Translations under genes and position numbers: made by a program | The notes under the pieces: generated by a model | The model's input: only the letters and a program-made list of their open reading frames with translations | Told to the model about the DNA's origin: nothing | Database searches by the model: none | Source: Rhea pennata | Lineage: Eukaryota > Chordata > Aves > Rheiformes > Rheidae | Length of the DNA stretch: 64,000 nt | NCBI RefSeq assembly: GCF_028389875.1 | Contig: NC_084676.1 | Location: forward strand, 4,030,001-4,094,000 | Reading direction: 5' to 3' | Part shown: positions 24,001 through 35,149 of the stretch, in pieces | How positions within the stretch are numbered: position 1 is the first letter of the stretch | Layout of the letters: each line of letters begins with the position of its first letter

Positions 24001-27000
24001 TGTCTCTGAGGCTCTGCCTGAGAAAAAAACATAGGCAATGTCTTCAGTGTTACTACATGGGGAAAAGGAAAAGGAGAAGGAACACCACCACACGGGATTG
24101 TATGCAAGGTCATTCAGTGAAGAATGCCTTGGAGCTCTTCCGTTTCAAAAGGGCCTGATTTGCAGGAGATGCTGAGGCTTTTTTGACCAGCAGGACCTTT
24201 GTAGCTATCTCTACTTACAAGCCCACGTTACCATGGCACCTGAGTAGTCCACAACTATAAATAAGCCCTGTTCTCCTTCTGGAAGTGGTCAGCAGCCTCA
24301 GGAAAGCAAAGCGTGCTTCCCCACAGGAAGGCTGTAGCTGAGTTGGTAGTCTCTGTGCTTGACACACAAGAACACACAACAAGGCTCTCAGGCAGATCCT
24401 ATTCTGCTCTCTCATAAAATGAAAATGAAGCCACTTACCATGTCACTCTCAGATATACTAGAAATACTTGCGATGTCCAGACTCATTGCAATTTGAACAG
24501 GTTCTCCTGAGGAGGAGAAGAAAAGCTTAAGTGGAGAGAAGGAAAGAGGAAAAGGAACGCTATAACCACAGAGGATCTTACATAGCATGGTCACAGCTCC
24601 CAGCTGCCCCATACTCAATTATGCCATCTCTAAAACTTCAGCAGCCCAGAGGGCTAGACTACATGTCAGGGAGCTAGACTCACACATGGCTTCATAACAC
24701 AAAATCAAGTTTTCGCTTGCTCTGTTGCTGGGGGGCTAGACTGCTTTATTGGGTGATGGCAGGCAGCAAGCTGAAGACGAGACCAGGAGCACACCCTAGC
24801 AGCTAAGGCCAGCAGCACGGGCTGAATGAGGATGACCACAGCCAGGAGAGCAGGGTAAACAATCGCAAGCTTAGCACTTGTTAGACCATGTCAAGCTTCT
24901 CCGCCCCATTTTGAGACATCCAGTACAGGAAAGACAGATAAACTGGAGCACAATCAGGACAGGGCCACCAGAATGGTTGAGGCAGGAGCACTTGTCTTGA
25001 TGAAAGGCTGAGGGGCCAGGCTTGTTCAGCCTGGAGCAGAGAGGGCCCCAGGAGGGACCCAACAGCAGCCTGCCTCTGCCATGGGTGAGGTCATCAAGAT
25101 GACAGAGCCAGGCAGTGCATGGCAGAATAATAAGACAACAGAGATAAGTTAAAACGAGATATTCCAAGTGGATGCAAGGAAAAGGAGAGCCTTTTCCTTC
25201 AGGAGGACAGTCCAACAGTGGAGCAGGTTGCCCAGAGAGGTTATATGGTCTCCATTTTTGGAGTTTTCCAATATTTGACTGGAAAAATCCCTGAGCAGTG
25301 TGGTCTGACCTCACAGCTGACTCTGCTTTGAACAGAAGAGACCTCCTCCGATCCCCTCCAACCTCTGCTACCCTCAGCTAAATATGATCTATCCTTGATA
25401 CAAGTGTCTGTGCTTCTTGACAGTGGCAATCAATGTACAATGGGTGACACTGCTCCCCAGTGTAACTGAAGAGTCTTAGATGACCTTCTCTAATTAAATC
25501 AAGAGGCACGGAGAGCCTCTAAGTCAAAAAGATGGATATGCAGTCAAGATGATCAGCAGCGAAAACAGCTTGCAAAACAGAAGTGCAACAGCCTTTGCTT
25601 AGAAAAAGAAAAAGAAAAAGAAAAAGAAAAAGAAAAAGAAAAAGAAAAAGAAAAAGAAAAAGAAAAAGAAAAAGAAAAAGAAAAAGAAAAAGAAAAAGAA
25701 AAAGAAAAAGAAAAAGAAAAAGAAAAAGAAAAAGAAAAAGAAAAAGAAAAAGAAAAAGAAAAAGAAAAAAAGAAAAACATCCTAGTGATCTGCTTTTTTT
25801 CTAACATTAACTCTTAAAATTTACCACAAGAGGGCAGCTCCTCCCCAGGAAATGCCAAAGCTCAGAGCTAGAGTAAGCTCACCACGTCCAGCAAGATGGT
25901 AATAAACATCTTTGAAAAATATGAGTAATTATTATAAAAGCTGAAAGACCCAAACAGGTCCAACTCCAGATGGCTTCAGTATGAATTTGGGGCCCAAAGA
26001 ATGGAGTCTGCCCCCTGGACCATGGGGACTGATGCACACAGATCTTTTACTGTTAGTAGGACTTGCCAGGCCTTGGCACCTTCTAAGACGTGCCCCTCTC
26101 CGCTTAAGTGATCAGCATAGTAATGCCTCTCCTCAAGGGACTTGCTGAAACTCCTTCTCAAGGTCTTTAAATAGCATTTGGGAAAGTTCAGAGGAACCCG
26201 ATAGCTAAAACTTCTTCTGGATTACTTTCTTTCTTTCTTTCTTTTTTTTTTTTTAATACTCTTCCAAAATCCAAAATTCTCATTTAGGCCCTTCCATCTT
26301 GTTTCCAAGGTCTTCCCACATATTTAGACACTTGAAACCCACTAAAATCAGTGGCCAGTGGGTAAATCTTTGAGGACTTAGGCTTCTGGAGGAGGTCAAA
26401 CTTGAGTTCTGATATTTTATTTTTCATTTATGGCTACGCGAGGCATAGGCTGGTGGAGATGCATTTAAATCTCTGTTGTGTAATTCAGAAGCATCTGTTA
26501 ATTTATATGACAGGTTTCAGTGAAGTCTTTATATTCCTGCATGAGATCAGACACCCTGGGCATGACAATCTGTTAAATTCCTTATTGCTCCAGAAATTTA
26601 TCACCACAGTGAAAAAAAGAGGAAAAAGCTAACAACTCACAGAAGTGCCAGGCCAGTCTGCAGGAGCTAGAGTAAGAAACATGCAAGTCCCAGCTAGGAC
26701 TGATGAAATTTTTTTCTACCATGCACTATTTCAGTTACGAGTTCTGGTAGAAAAGTAACATTTGTCAAAATTTTCATAATATTGCTTTTATTGAAACTTT
26801 AATCAGTATTTTTCAGGTCCTGAATGTAATTGAGAAACCTGTTCCTCTGAGTACTTACAGCACTCATGTGGGAAGTGGGAGATGCCTGACAGTAGATCTA
26901 GTCAGTTATTTAAGTCCCAGCACTCAATGAAAGCATATGCCAAAAGTCAATACTTTTCATAGAAAAAATTCTTGGTTTTGAGCCTGCGCTGCTTGTAACA

Positions 27001-29344
27001 CTGTATTTTAAGGGCAGCTTCATCACTAAATTTGCCAATTGTCCGCATGACTTATCTGCGAGAATGCCTGGGGTGGCTGAGCTGGTATCCTGGGGCAGAG
27101 CCTCAGGTTTAGAGTATCTTCCAGAGCTTCTCCACTTGGACCTGAATGGCCCAGGCCACCTTCATGCTTCCCATGCTTGACATCGAGCAAGGGACTATTC
27201 ATGATTCCCCTGTGATATGACCGTTTTTGGCCCTCCTTAGAAGGGAACTGTTGTTATCTGCCACATGGCAGGTAGGATTTCCAGACAGCCTTGGTCCTCA
27301 GACCAGCGTGGACTCATAGGCCGGGTCGTGGGAGAGTTCTGGATGCAGCTAGTTCCTCTGAGAATTCATCTGCACCTCACCAAGTGTGTTGAGCAAAACC
27401 TAAAAACAGACTGCCTGAAAACTAAGCTGCAGCCTGCTGCAGTGGAAATAAGACCCTTGACACTGGGATGAAACTGTTCAACCAGACAAGGAGAATGGCC
27501 ACAACGTCCTAAATAGAGCTACACGAGCAAAAATAAACAAGACTGCCGCGCGGTTCAGACTCTAAACAGAAGCATAGACAGGCAGGGCTAGTTTAGGTCC
27601 AGCTGCTCTGCCAAATCTTTCATGGACATGTTGAACTTCCATAAATTCTCTGTTCTTAGCTTCACAGATGGATGTGCTCTAACGCCCCACACGCGTGTGC
27701 ACAACTACGCAAGAAAGCACTGGATGCACCGAAACGAGGGCAGGCTTTGGCTACTAGCTAATTAGAAGGGGTATAACCTTTTGAACGGGACACGTTAAAG
27801 GAGGCTTGAAACAGGCTCTCCCTTCCACACAAGCCTCCCAGGCCTTTCCGTCACACAGTCAAACACGTACAGCTGACGTACCGCCGAAGTAGGGCCGGAG
27901 GTATTTGTTGTATCCCACGGTGAGGTTCTCGAATCCAGGGAGGGATGTCGCGTCGCTGCTGCGCATGTCGGGCAGGTGAGCCACGGTGGCCCTCCTAGGA
28001 GCACAAACGTGAGCTGTCCCACGTGGCTGGGCACGCTGGGCACAGCTGGTGGGCAGCTGCAGCCGTGCCTCTAGCACGTGCCCAGCAAGCAAACAAACCG
28101 CATCAAATGCTTATTAAAAATAAATAAATTGTTAGCACTCACTCCTATTGCTTAACTTGGCTGAATGAGCGCTGTAAAGGGGTGGGAAAACAGAAAAGGA
28201 CCTCAACCATCACCCACAGGTTTGCAACACGATGGACTTCAGGACATTCTTAAAATGCCTTAAACAAATCAGGCAAGGTCTATATACCACAAGTCTTAAT
28301 AACCTGCGGTCTCCCCCTCATGATAGCCTGAGGCTGATCTTACTAAGAGTTCCTACTCGCAGAGCACTAAGCCCCTAAACCAGCTTTCTTCCTCATCTGT
28401 TAGTGTCAGACAGCAGCCCCACAGCCAGCGTTGGGGTAAGCCCTCCGAGGACCCTGGATGGGAAAGGCAGAGCCGTTAGCACTTCACAGCCAGCCACAAA
28501 GCTCTGCAACTCGGCCTGCCATCCATACAGAGGATTTGACGTCAGTCTGCTATTATAATGTCAAAACTAATATTTTATGGATAGGCAATAAAGCTAATAT
28601 CTGGCACTGTGAGCCTCTTGGATCTGTACCATCACATAAATAGACAGCTAGAGAGAGAGGTTTGAGAACTGTAAAAAGACAAGTGTTACAGTGCTATTCC
28701 CTATGTGGTCAGGTAGTCACTTGATGAAAATGTAAACAAGGGGATCGTTAAGAGTTTGTTATCGCTCTGCAAAGGGATGAAGGAGGTGGAAGGCAGTGCC
28801 TTTGCCTCTCCCAGAGTCTCGGGTCAGCTGAAGGGTGTAGTAGGAAACTGCAATTCAGTTCCTCAAAGCTCTGGTGAAGTTTTTCTCCTGTTCTTTTTAA
28901 AGCCAGGTTAATAGCCCCTGGAGCTTTACTGCAGGTTGTCCACCAGGAAGAACCTTCCAGCAAAACAAGCTCAGCAGAAGCAGAAACCCTGTGGGAGCAA
29001 TCCCATCACTCCATCACAGACAAAGCACAGGATGCTAAGAGTCGCGAGAGTTTGGACTTTCCTGTGAAAAATCACAGGCGCACCAGGTCCTGAACAGAGG
29101 TAAGCGGTTGCACTGCCAATGTACAGAGAGCCAGGTAGGTTGCTCTTGTCCTGCTCTCACCCCTTACTGCACCAGCTTGCTTTGGAAAGGGAGAAAAGCT
29201 GGAAGCATAATTTCCTTTTGGCCCCCATACTTTGTACCAAACATAGCTCAGACATTCATCCATAAAACAAAATAATCTCTCCACTTACCTTTTGGTTGGA
29301 AGGAAAAGGCACAGACTGAAGAAACAAAAAGATCTACAGAACAT
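14754..29344 (-). CDS. GABRP: GABA-A receptor subunit pi, complete coding sequence in nine exons
   Basis: This is a pentameric Cys-loop ligand-gated chloride channel subunit of the plasma membrane. Joining nine exons (29289-29344, 27882-27994, 24439-24506, 22140-22357, 21172-21254, 18591-18728, 17130-17282, 16324-16517, 14754-15068) gives 445 codons including the start, plus a TAG stop. All junctions are GT-AG and all phases agree. Seen in the product: a hydrophobic leader (1-18); an extracellular domain with the Cys-loop pair C159 and C173 separated by 13 residues; M1 about 243-264; M2 about 272-289, starting [21 protein letters not shown]3 about 304-323; a short cytoplasmic loop; and M4 about 426-444, ending WAYYLYF. 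The protein I recall for human GABRP is about 440 residues and matches along nearly its whole length except the leader. The short M3-M4 loop and the [19 protein letters not shown] block argue for pi over other subunits. KCNIP1 upstream on the same strand supports the call. Confidence 0.96.
16324..16517 (-). CDS. GABRP: GABRP coding exon 8 (M2 and M3)
   Basis: This 194-nt exon encodes the pore-lining M2 ([13 protein letters not shown]), the M2-M3 loop ([16 protein letters not shown]) and M3 ([20 protein letters not shown]). The serine at residue 296 replaces a proline that is near-invariant in GABA-A subunits (see findings). Acceptor ttccaag; donor gtaagg. Confidence 0.96.
17130..17282 (-). 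CDS. GABRP: GABRP coding exon 7 (pre-M1 and M1)
   Basis: This 153-nt exon encodes residues 227-276: [20 protein letters not shown], then the M1 helix and the DSVPARTCI entry to M2. Acceptor gaacag; donor gtgagt. The human NYTRL reads SYPRL here, so that possible glycosylation sequon is absent. No open frame with an internal Met covered it; it was recovered by translating between splice sites. Confidence 0.95.
18591..18728 (-). CDS. GABRP: GABRP coding exon 6
   Basis: This 138-nt exon encodes residues 181-225, with [26 protein letters not shown] and KSQQET. The preceding T plus GG form a tryptophan codon, giving WGYDENDV as in the human protein. Acceptor ccgtag; donor gtgaag. NDS (195) is a possible glycosylation site. 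Confidence 0.95.
20511..20530. repeat. Poly(T) tract, 20 bp
   Basis: Twenty T preceded by a C-rich run, inside a GABRP intron. Confidence 0.85.
21172..21254 (-). CDS. GABRP: GABRP coding exon 5 (Cys-loop)
   Basis: This exon has the 83-nt length characteristic of GABA-A receptor genes. It encodes [19 protein letters not shown], the signature disulfide loop, with cysteines C159 and C173. Acceptor atacag; donor gtaagt. It was too short to stand out as an open frame and was found by splice signals and motif. Confidence 0.95.
22140..22357 (-). CDS. GABRP: GABRP coding exon 4
   Basis: This 218-nt exon encodes residues 80-151 of the extracellular ligand-binding domain, from [12 protein letters not shown] through [11 protein letters not shown] to GTILYAL. 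The motifs WVPDTY and [10 protein letters not shown] are typical of the family. NKS (101) and NGT (144) are possible glycosylation sites. The acceptor follows a pyrimidine run ending cccag; the donor is gtaact. Confidence 0.96.
22858..22912. repeat. A-rich / AAAAG tract
   Basis: A 17-base A run passing into AAAAG-type units, about 55 bp, inside a GABRP intron. Confidence 0.85.
23922..23952. repeat. Poly(T)-poly(C) tract
   Basis: A ten-base T run, a short spacer, then 16 consecutive C, in the GABRP intron 3' of coding exon 3. Confidence 0.85.
24439..24506 (-). CDS. GABRP: GABRP coding exon 3
   Basis: This 68-nt exon encodes [20 protein letters not shown] then DM. The block is shared by Cys-loop GABA receptors and here matches pi. 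Acceptor ctcctcag; donor gtaagt directly after the ATG codon. It ends in phase 0. Confidence 0.95.
24760..25395 (+). mobile_element. CR1-type LINE retrotransposon fragment, 3' part
   Basis: On the plus strand the sequence follows the familiar CR1 tail in order: the AGCAAGCTGAA and CTAAGGCCAGCAGCA blocks near 24.77-24.82 kb; the CAGGGCCACCAGAATGGT, GGCTGAGGGG and TTCAGCCTGGAGCAGAG blocks near 24.96-25.04 kb; then GGAGCAGGTTGCCCAGAGAG at about 25.22 kb; and a diverged CCCCTCCAACCTCTGCTA end near 25.36 kb. It is a 5'-truncated copy with many substitutions and carries no intact reverse transcriptase frame. It lies antisense to GABRP inside an intron. CR1 is the main LINE of birds and other sauropsids, which is the best taxonomic clue in the window. 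The exact ends are approximate. Confidence 0.85.
25602..25777. repeat. (AAAAAG)n hexanucleotide microsatellite
   Basis: About 28 near-perfect tandem copies of a six-base A5G unit, degrading at the right end where the A run lengthens. It lies 200 bp right of the CR1 fragment in a GABRP intron. Long open frames of alternating Lys/Arg or Phe/Ser across it are artefacts of the repeat. Confidence 0.97.
27882..27994 (-). CDS. GABRP: GABRP coding exon 2
   Basis: This 113-nt exon encodes the start of the mature chain, including [20 protein letters not shown], which is nearly the human pi sequence. Acceptor ctcctag and donor gtacgt are both present. NLT at residue 42 is a possible N-glycosylation site. 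The first base completes an arginine codon and the last base opens a glycine codon. Confidence 0.94.
27995..29288 (-). other. GABRP: GABRP intron after coding exon 1
   Basis: This 1,294 bp intron is unique sequence with no recognised exon or transposon. The short open frames in it (for example near 28.75-28.96 kb) show no family resemblance. Confidence 0.75.
29289..29344 (-). CDS. GABRP: GABRP coding exon 1 (signal peptide)
   Basis: The ATG at 29344-29342 opens a 56-nt coding stretch reading [18 protein letters not shown] plus two bases (AG), followed by the donor gtaagt. The residues are strongly hydrophobic from F2 to L15 and are followed by KRR, which fits a cleaved leader. The two leftover bases join the first base of the next exon to make an arginine codon, so the phase is right. 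The leader has no clear sequence similarity to the human one, as is usual for signal peptides. The start is supported by phase, hydrophobicity and a good acceptor 25 nt upstream, not by homology. Confidence 0.8.
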
Positions 29345-29369
29345 CTCTGGAGTTTATTTTACTGCTCTT
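29345..29369 (-). other. GABRP: GABRP 5' UTR portion of the first coding exon
   Basis: A polypyrimidine tract followed by ctttgcag sits just upstream of the ATG on the minus strand and looks like a true 3' splice site. It implies 25 nt of 5' UTR in this exon and at least one further non-coding exon at higher coordinates, which I could not identify. Confidence 0.6.
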
Positions 29370-32300
29370 CTGCAAAGCAGAAAAAATAAGATCATGTAGT
29401 TTAAGAAAAAATATTTTTAGGGAAAGGGACAGAGAGAAGAAATCTTGCAGAGTCAGAACCACGTGCTGTGCAATGTTTAACACCCCCAGCACAGAGTAAC
29501 TACTGCCCTTTCTTTCTAGCTTATGTCATTTTTCAGCACTGTGATACCTTAACACTTTCCACACAGAAGACTAGTGACAATTAGTGACAAAAGATTAGTG
29601 ACAATTTTGTTCCTAAGGTCCTTCAAGGCATTCTCTTCTTTCAGCATTAGATTGTGGTTACCTGATGTTGAGAATGACACCATGGGGAAAGGATTATTAA
29701 GCAGAAAAACGTTCAGGCAGTTGCTAAAGGTAATTGGACTCTGAAGTCATGCGAGACCCTTCTCACAAAAGACAGGTTCGGCATCTTTCAGCCCTGGGCT
29801 CCACTAAAGAGCTAACAGACCTGCTGTAGCTCCATGCTCCATTAGCTCGTACCTGGGAGAAACCTGCGCTATTAATAGCAACATTGGCAAGTTACTCGGC
29901 ATTTGGTACAGGATGAAATCATCCTGCTTTAAATGGGTTTCGTTGACTTTTCTGGGAGTGGAACTGAATCTTGGCTTTTGGCCTGAGACTTCCACAGCTC
30001 TGGGTTTGCCTCAAAAGTTGGTGACACGATGATCAACTGTAACAGTGCTTTAACCCCAGCCCTGAAATCATGTTCCCTGGCTGCAGTGGTGGATCAATTA
30101 AATGCCTTTCCATAAGCGCATGGATGGTCACGGCCACACACCTAACCGGCTCTGCCAGGGAGCCACTGGAGGAACGGGCTGATCGGAACAACGGCACTAC
30201 AGAAGCCAAGGTGACCTCATCACTCGGCCCTCATCAGCTTGAGCTGGAAACACAACAGCGTCCTTCCTACTTGACTGAACTATTTAAGTATACCTCCATG
30301 CGTGTCAGAGCTTTCAGAGAGGCATTGGCAAGGCAACACCATAATACGAGCTTCTCTATTATATTGTTATAAATTGGGAATAACCATGCAAATCTTTAGT
30401 CGCCGGTGAAAGCAAGATCACATATTCTGATTCATGGTGTTTCTCCTCATGCACTGCAGTTAAGGCCTCAACTTCACAACTGGCCGTTCCATAGTAGCCC
30501 AAGTATCTCAAGTTTTCTGCTTGGTTTGGATCCCTCCTCTGATAAGTCACCACAGCCCAGAGGATATGCTATCTTCTCAGCTGGACATACAGCTCTGGCG
30601 GGGTGCAATAGGACAGCAGTTCTCCAGGCAAGAAAAAGGTCTTTACTGACACAGAGCCAGGAAAAATAACTGAACATTCAAGCATCAAAAATGCAGAGCT
30701 GCGTAATGAGAATCCCACTGGAGAAAGAGAAAATGTTTCTCAAAATAAAATACACTCTAATATCTTTCCTAAGTCTGATCTGCTAATAAAGCTTTGCATT
30801 TCTAGCACCTTTCTGTGAACACAGTGTTCAGATGTCTCCAGACTTTACTAAGCACTCCTCACTAAAATGCAATCATACAGGATTAGAGCGAGAAATTATT
30901 TACCTGCTCACAGACTCCAGTTTCAGCAAGAAAGAAGAATGGTCAGTCCATTTTAAAGGAGAACTTCTAGGAAGGTGGGATAATTCCACAAATTAGTATT
31001 TGGTTAAATGTATGAGAATTGATGAATTTCACCTTACAAAACCTTTACAAGCCCCCATTCCTGTTAAGATGTTCTTTTCTCATGGTCTGAGAGACATCAC
31101 CCTCAGACAAAACAGCACTCATACAGAGGCCTTATCGCCAAATCAGCACCCACATTTTTTGGTGCATGAACAGGCACCGTCAGAGCTGTGGCCCAAAACA
31201 GCCAGTCTCAGCTCAAGGTGGTATAATTAGAGGCCCACAAAGGCCAAAGGTTACTACAGGAATGGTACTGTATTTGGCTTCTTCAGTTCCCTGGATAAAG
31301 TTCTTATTTCACTGTTCACAAGCAAAAATTAAAGCAGAAAATTCTTGCACATCAATTTTTCTCGGGAGCTGTGGTGGGGAGCATGGAGTGCTAGGATTGC
31401 ATTTTGCTTTGTCAAAACAAGGTTCTACTTGATATTAGTTTCAAAGACCTTATTTTGGAGAAAGCAAGACAAATTCTCTTTATTTTGACAACTGAATAAT
31501 GGATGGAGACATGAGGTAAAAAGCCTTCTTGGGACCCTTCAGTTAACTGAAGTGAAACGTGCCCAGAAACGTGTGTTAACAGTGTCTAGCAAAGACAGAT
31601 GGAAACAAATCAACTTAGATAAATTTATAGCTGCTACCACCACTGACCTCAATGAACTACACGGTCTCAATTTCTCTGTGCCTCTGTTAATTCTCTGCCA
31701 AACAGGGAAAATCCTATTTTCCTCCTTCAGAGGACTGCTGTGAAGATAAATACATCGAGGACCGAGCGGTAGTTAAAGGATGATCTGCAAGTACCTAAGA
31801 TAGCTAGAAACTTAGCACAAAAATTTACTTACGGGCACCAGAAAGGCGACGCCAGTGCTCAGAACCGAATATAAAAGGCATTTCCTTACTATTTAGTGAA
31901 CTACACCAAAACAGAGGAGCACCAAAGCTGCCAGGCTGTGATTCTTGCCAAAGCCCTTGGAACCACCGTATGTCACTTATTGCCATCACCATCCTGCTTT
32001 TACAGCCCCGGAGCCTCAATCAGAGATTCAGAACCTCATTAGCACAGTGTGGTGGGAAGACATGATTATAAGAATGTATATTCACATTTCTCTATTCAGT
32101 AAAGGATTTTCATCAACTCTAGCAGAAAAAAACTTAAGCACTGTTTAACGAGGACTTCTTCTTCTATGGTCAGCGAAAGCACAGGAGAGGCAATACTGGA
32201 ACCACAGAAGTAAAAAATGCAATACTGATGCAACTGATGGAGACAGAGCTTCCAACTCTAGACGTGTAAAAATCACTCACTGTGCAGCCTCACAGATAAT

Positions 32301-32628
32301 GAAAACTGAAAATTTAATAGCTCACTCATTCAGCTCCATGTTCTTCTTATTGTCTGTAAAAGTTATACAAACATGGAAGTATTGCAGTAGAACAGCTCCA
32401 ACTAGAACCCTAAGTGGTTAAGCCTGTGTTTGCTTCCGGCAAAGTTAAGGAAATAATGCTGATTTACACCAGGCAACAACGCCATGCAACAGCAGTATGC
32501 GTCTCAGCTGCAGCTCAATCCACGCTGCCTTAATCCTGCTATGTTCCTCTCTGAAAGGCTGGGAAGAGTGAAAACACAAAAGGAGGAAAATTGTTGACAG
32601 TTGCAATAATTCAGTTTTTAGGGAACAG

Positions 32629-32662
32629 GGTGAGAGGCGATATAAAACCGTACGCTCTCACC
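32629..32662. other. Eight-base inverted repeat flanking a TATAAAA sequence
   Basis: GGTGAGAG at 32629-32636 and its exact reverse complement CTCTCACC at 32655-32662 enclose an 18-base loop containing GATATAAAACCG. The surrounding 150 bp has more CpG than its flanks. No function is assigned. Confidence 0.5.
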
Positions 32663-35113
32663 CTATGGGGCCCGAAATGGTATCTAGGATCCTCGACGTG
32701 AACGGAAGCGTAACCAATAGTGGCAGGCTCCTTCGTGGCAGGCCGTAATCAACGCCGAGGGAAACCGGCCCCACTCACCGCAGTCCTGCATTACCTCCCG
32801 CTTAACACCCAAAATCACTGCCTGGGCCTCACTGCGCAGAGAAGAAAATTAGCATATTTGCTGATTTTCCAGTGGCTGGTTGCATCCTAGTGCCTGGCAA
32901 CAAGAGCGCTTTTGTCTGGATCTAAAAAACCCGCCCAAAAAAATGGAACCCATATGGCGAGTTTACTAAGATTCAGGTAATAACTCACAGGGTCAAATTT
33001 TATCAACACTAAACAGCTACCACTGCAAAATATTCCACCCATGCACCCATACATAAGAGAAAGCAAGTTGGCTAGAGGACAGAGAAAACAAAATAAATGC
33101 TGAAATAGAAACAGGTTACATTCAATTTGCCCATTTAAGTGTTATCCCTATTTATCACACAAAGCAAAGAATTTCCTCATGAGCTTGGGCATGATCTGCT
33201 CCATTCTATTTCACTTACACCAAAAGAAAAATCCCTGTTCCCCAGCCAAACACGAGGAAGAGACCATACTGACCACCAGTTTCACTGTAGGGTTTTGTCA
33301 GGTGCTTTCATTCCCAGGACAAGATCTGGTAGTGTCACCTGAGGGAGCTAATCTTCACCACAAGCATCAGGTTCACCTTGCACATGGACAGCAGAAGTTA
33401 TCCTTGGCCAACAGGACCAGCATGCTGGAGACACGTCTGCGGCAGGCAGAGCCGGAGCCTCCCCGTGGCTGCTCACGAGAGGGTAACGCTCCAGGAGACC
33501 CCAGCAGCACAGCGCCTTCAGGAGCTGCCCTCGCTCAAGACGGCCTTGTGAGCAGCCGTGCTGTCCTATGCCAAGATGGTTTTGTCTTCTGGCATCAATG
33601 CAAAAGTTACCAAATACAATCAGAAAATGATTAAAAGTGAGCAACGTCATACACCCGACGATAAGACTTCATAGAAGTCTTCGCAGAACCCCAGATATCA
33701 ATTCAATGTCCATTTAGCTAGAAGAGACTTTGAAATGCAATCTCCCTCTCTCTCTCTCTCTTTTTTCAACATGTCCTTCCTCCAACCCCAGCAACCATCC
33801 GATTATCCCGAAAGCAGCCTGCTGCAGGGATGTGGGTGGGCAGGGGTTGTACAAAAAGGTTCACAGAGTGACTTCCCTCACGCAAGAGTCAGGTATCCTG
33901 ACCATTTACATGGAAGCCGTTCAAACTTTAACCTAATGGCCAAACTGAGGGATCGTGCAAAACTCTCATTTTTACAGCTGATCTGAAACCAGTTTCCTCT
34001 CAACTTCCTCAGCTTTAACTTGAAAATATTTCTCAACTTTAAAGCTTGTTCTTCCTTGAACGACTGTTTGATTTCTATCTTTTTAATTTTTTAATGTTGA
34101 AAAAAATCTATGTTGGCAGGCCAGGAGCAACTGGAGCCAGGAAAAAATCTGGAGCAACTACAGGGAAAGGAACAGAGTTAGAGCAGGGACACGTTTATGC
34201 ACACATAGCGCTCACGTGCAAGCCAGTCCTCCTGGAAGCCTCACCTACTTGATGCTCCAATCAATTTATACAGAACTAGTTGCATTAGGCCAGAACCGAA
34301 GAGCAAGCAGGATCCTGCCGCATGTCAACAGATACAAGAGGAAAACACGGGGTGGATGTGGGGAGAGAGGGTGGGAGAAGGCAGAGGCTGCGCCGGTGGG
34401 CAGAGGCTTTCGGTGACTCGTTGAACTGCCAAGAGAGACCCGCAGGGAGCGGGAGGGAGAAGCACCCAAGGGCTCGGAACTGGGTCCAGCTGCGGCAAAT
34501 TGTTTTGGCAGGAAAAAACAGGACAGGCAGAAAGGGGAAAGCACTAACGTGTGTGTGTGTAACCCTGCACACACTGTCCCTCCCACCTCACCCGGCCACT
34601 TCGCCGAACCTGCTCCGCTGCCCGCGCGCAGGCATCTAACACGGGACACGATTATTCTTGTTCCTATCCACCGAGACGAGCACGCGCAATTTAACGCCCT
34701 CCTGGGACGCGGCGTGCGCCTCGAGACCCTCCCAAATGCTGCATGGGAGGAACTGGGTGAAGTCTGTACGAACCCGCTGCGTTAACGGCCAGTAAAGCAG
34801 AGGTGCTTTAACCGAGGGCTGCGCTCAGCTCCGGGCACGCTACAGGAGGGAACGGAGGCGAAAGGAAGGCAATTATCGTGGAAAAGCTCCCGCGTGAGCA
34901 GCATGTGGAAAGAATGAGGTTGTGTCAGCCAGACAGAAAGGAATTTGAGGGGCACAAAAGGCAAAAATAACGGAACACATGGAGAAAACACGTCAGGCGT
35001 TTTGTTTAGCAACGGTCTCGCGCTGCACCAGCCAGGGGCACAGCAACTCTTTTACAGCAGACACACACACAAAATATTATTCCCAGCCAGAAGGTCCATG
35101 GTAGAAGCACGGG

Positions 35114-35116
<3 letters not shown>

Positions 35117-35144
<28 letters not shown>
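35117..35144. repeat. Poly(T) tract, 28 bp
   Basis: An uninterrupted run of 28 T in the interval between KCNIP1 and GABRP. Confidence 0.9.

Positions 35145-35149
<5 letters not shown>

Larger units (their letters stand above)
15069..24438 (-). other. GABRP: GABRP introns 3' half (after coding exons 3 to 8)
   Basis: Six introns lie between the exons listed for this span: 22358-24438, 21255-22139, 18729-21171, 17283-18590, 16518-17129 and 15069-16323. They hold no second gene that I recognise. Low-complexity tracts occur at 20511-20530 (T), 22858-22912 (A-rich), 23701-23713 (A) and 23937-23952 (C). The rest reads as unique AT-rich intron sequence. Confidence 0.8.
24507..27881 (-). other. GABRP: GABRP intron after coding exon 2
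   Basis: At 3,375 bp this is the largest intron of the gene. It holds a CR1 LINE fragment and a (AAAAAG)n array, both listed separately, and a CTTT/T-rich tract near 26,226-26,256. I see no coding exon in it. Confidence 0.8.

Noticed and set aside
25553-25807. Phe/Ser (minus) and Lys/Arg (plus) repeat proteins
   Set aside because: They are translation of the AAAAAG hexamer array.
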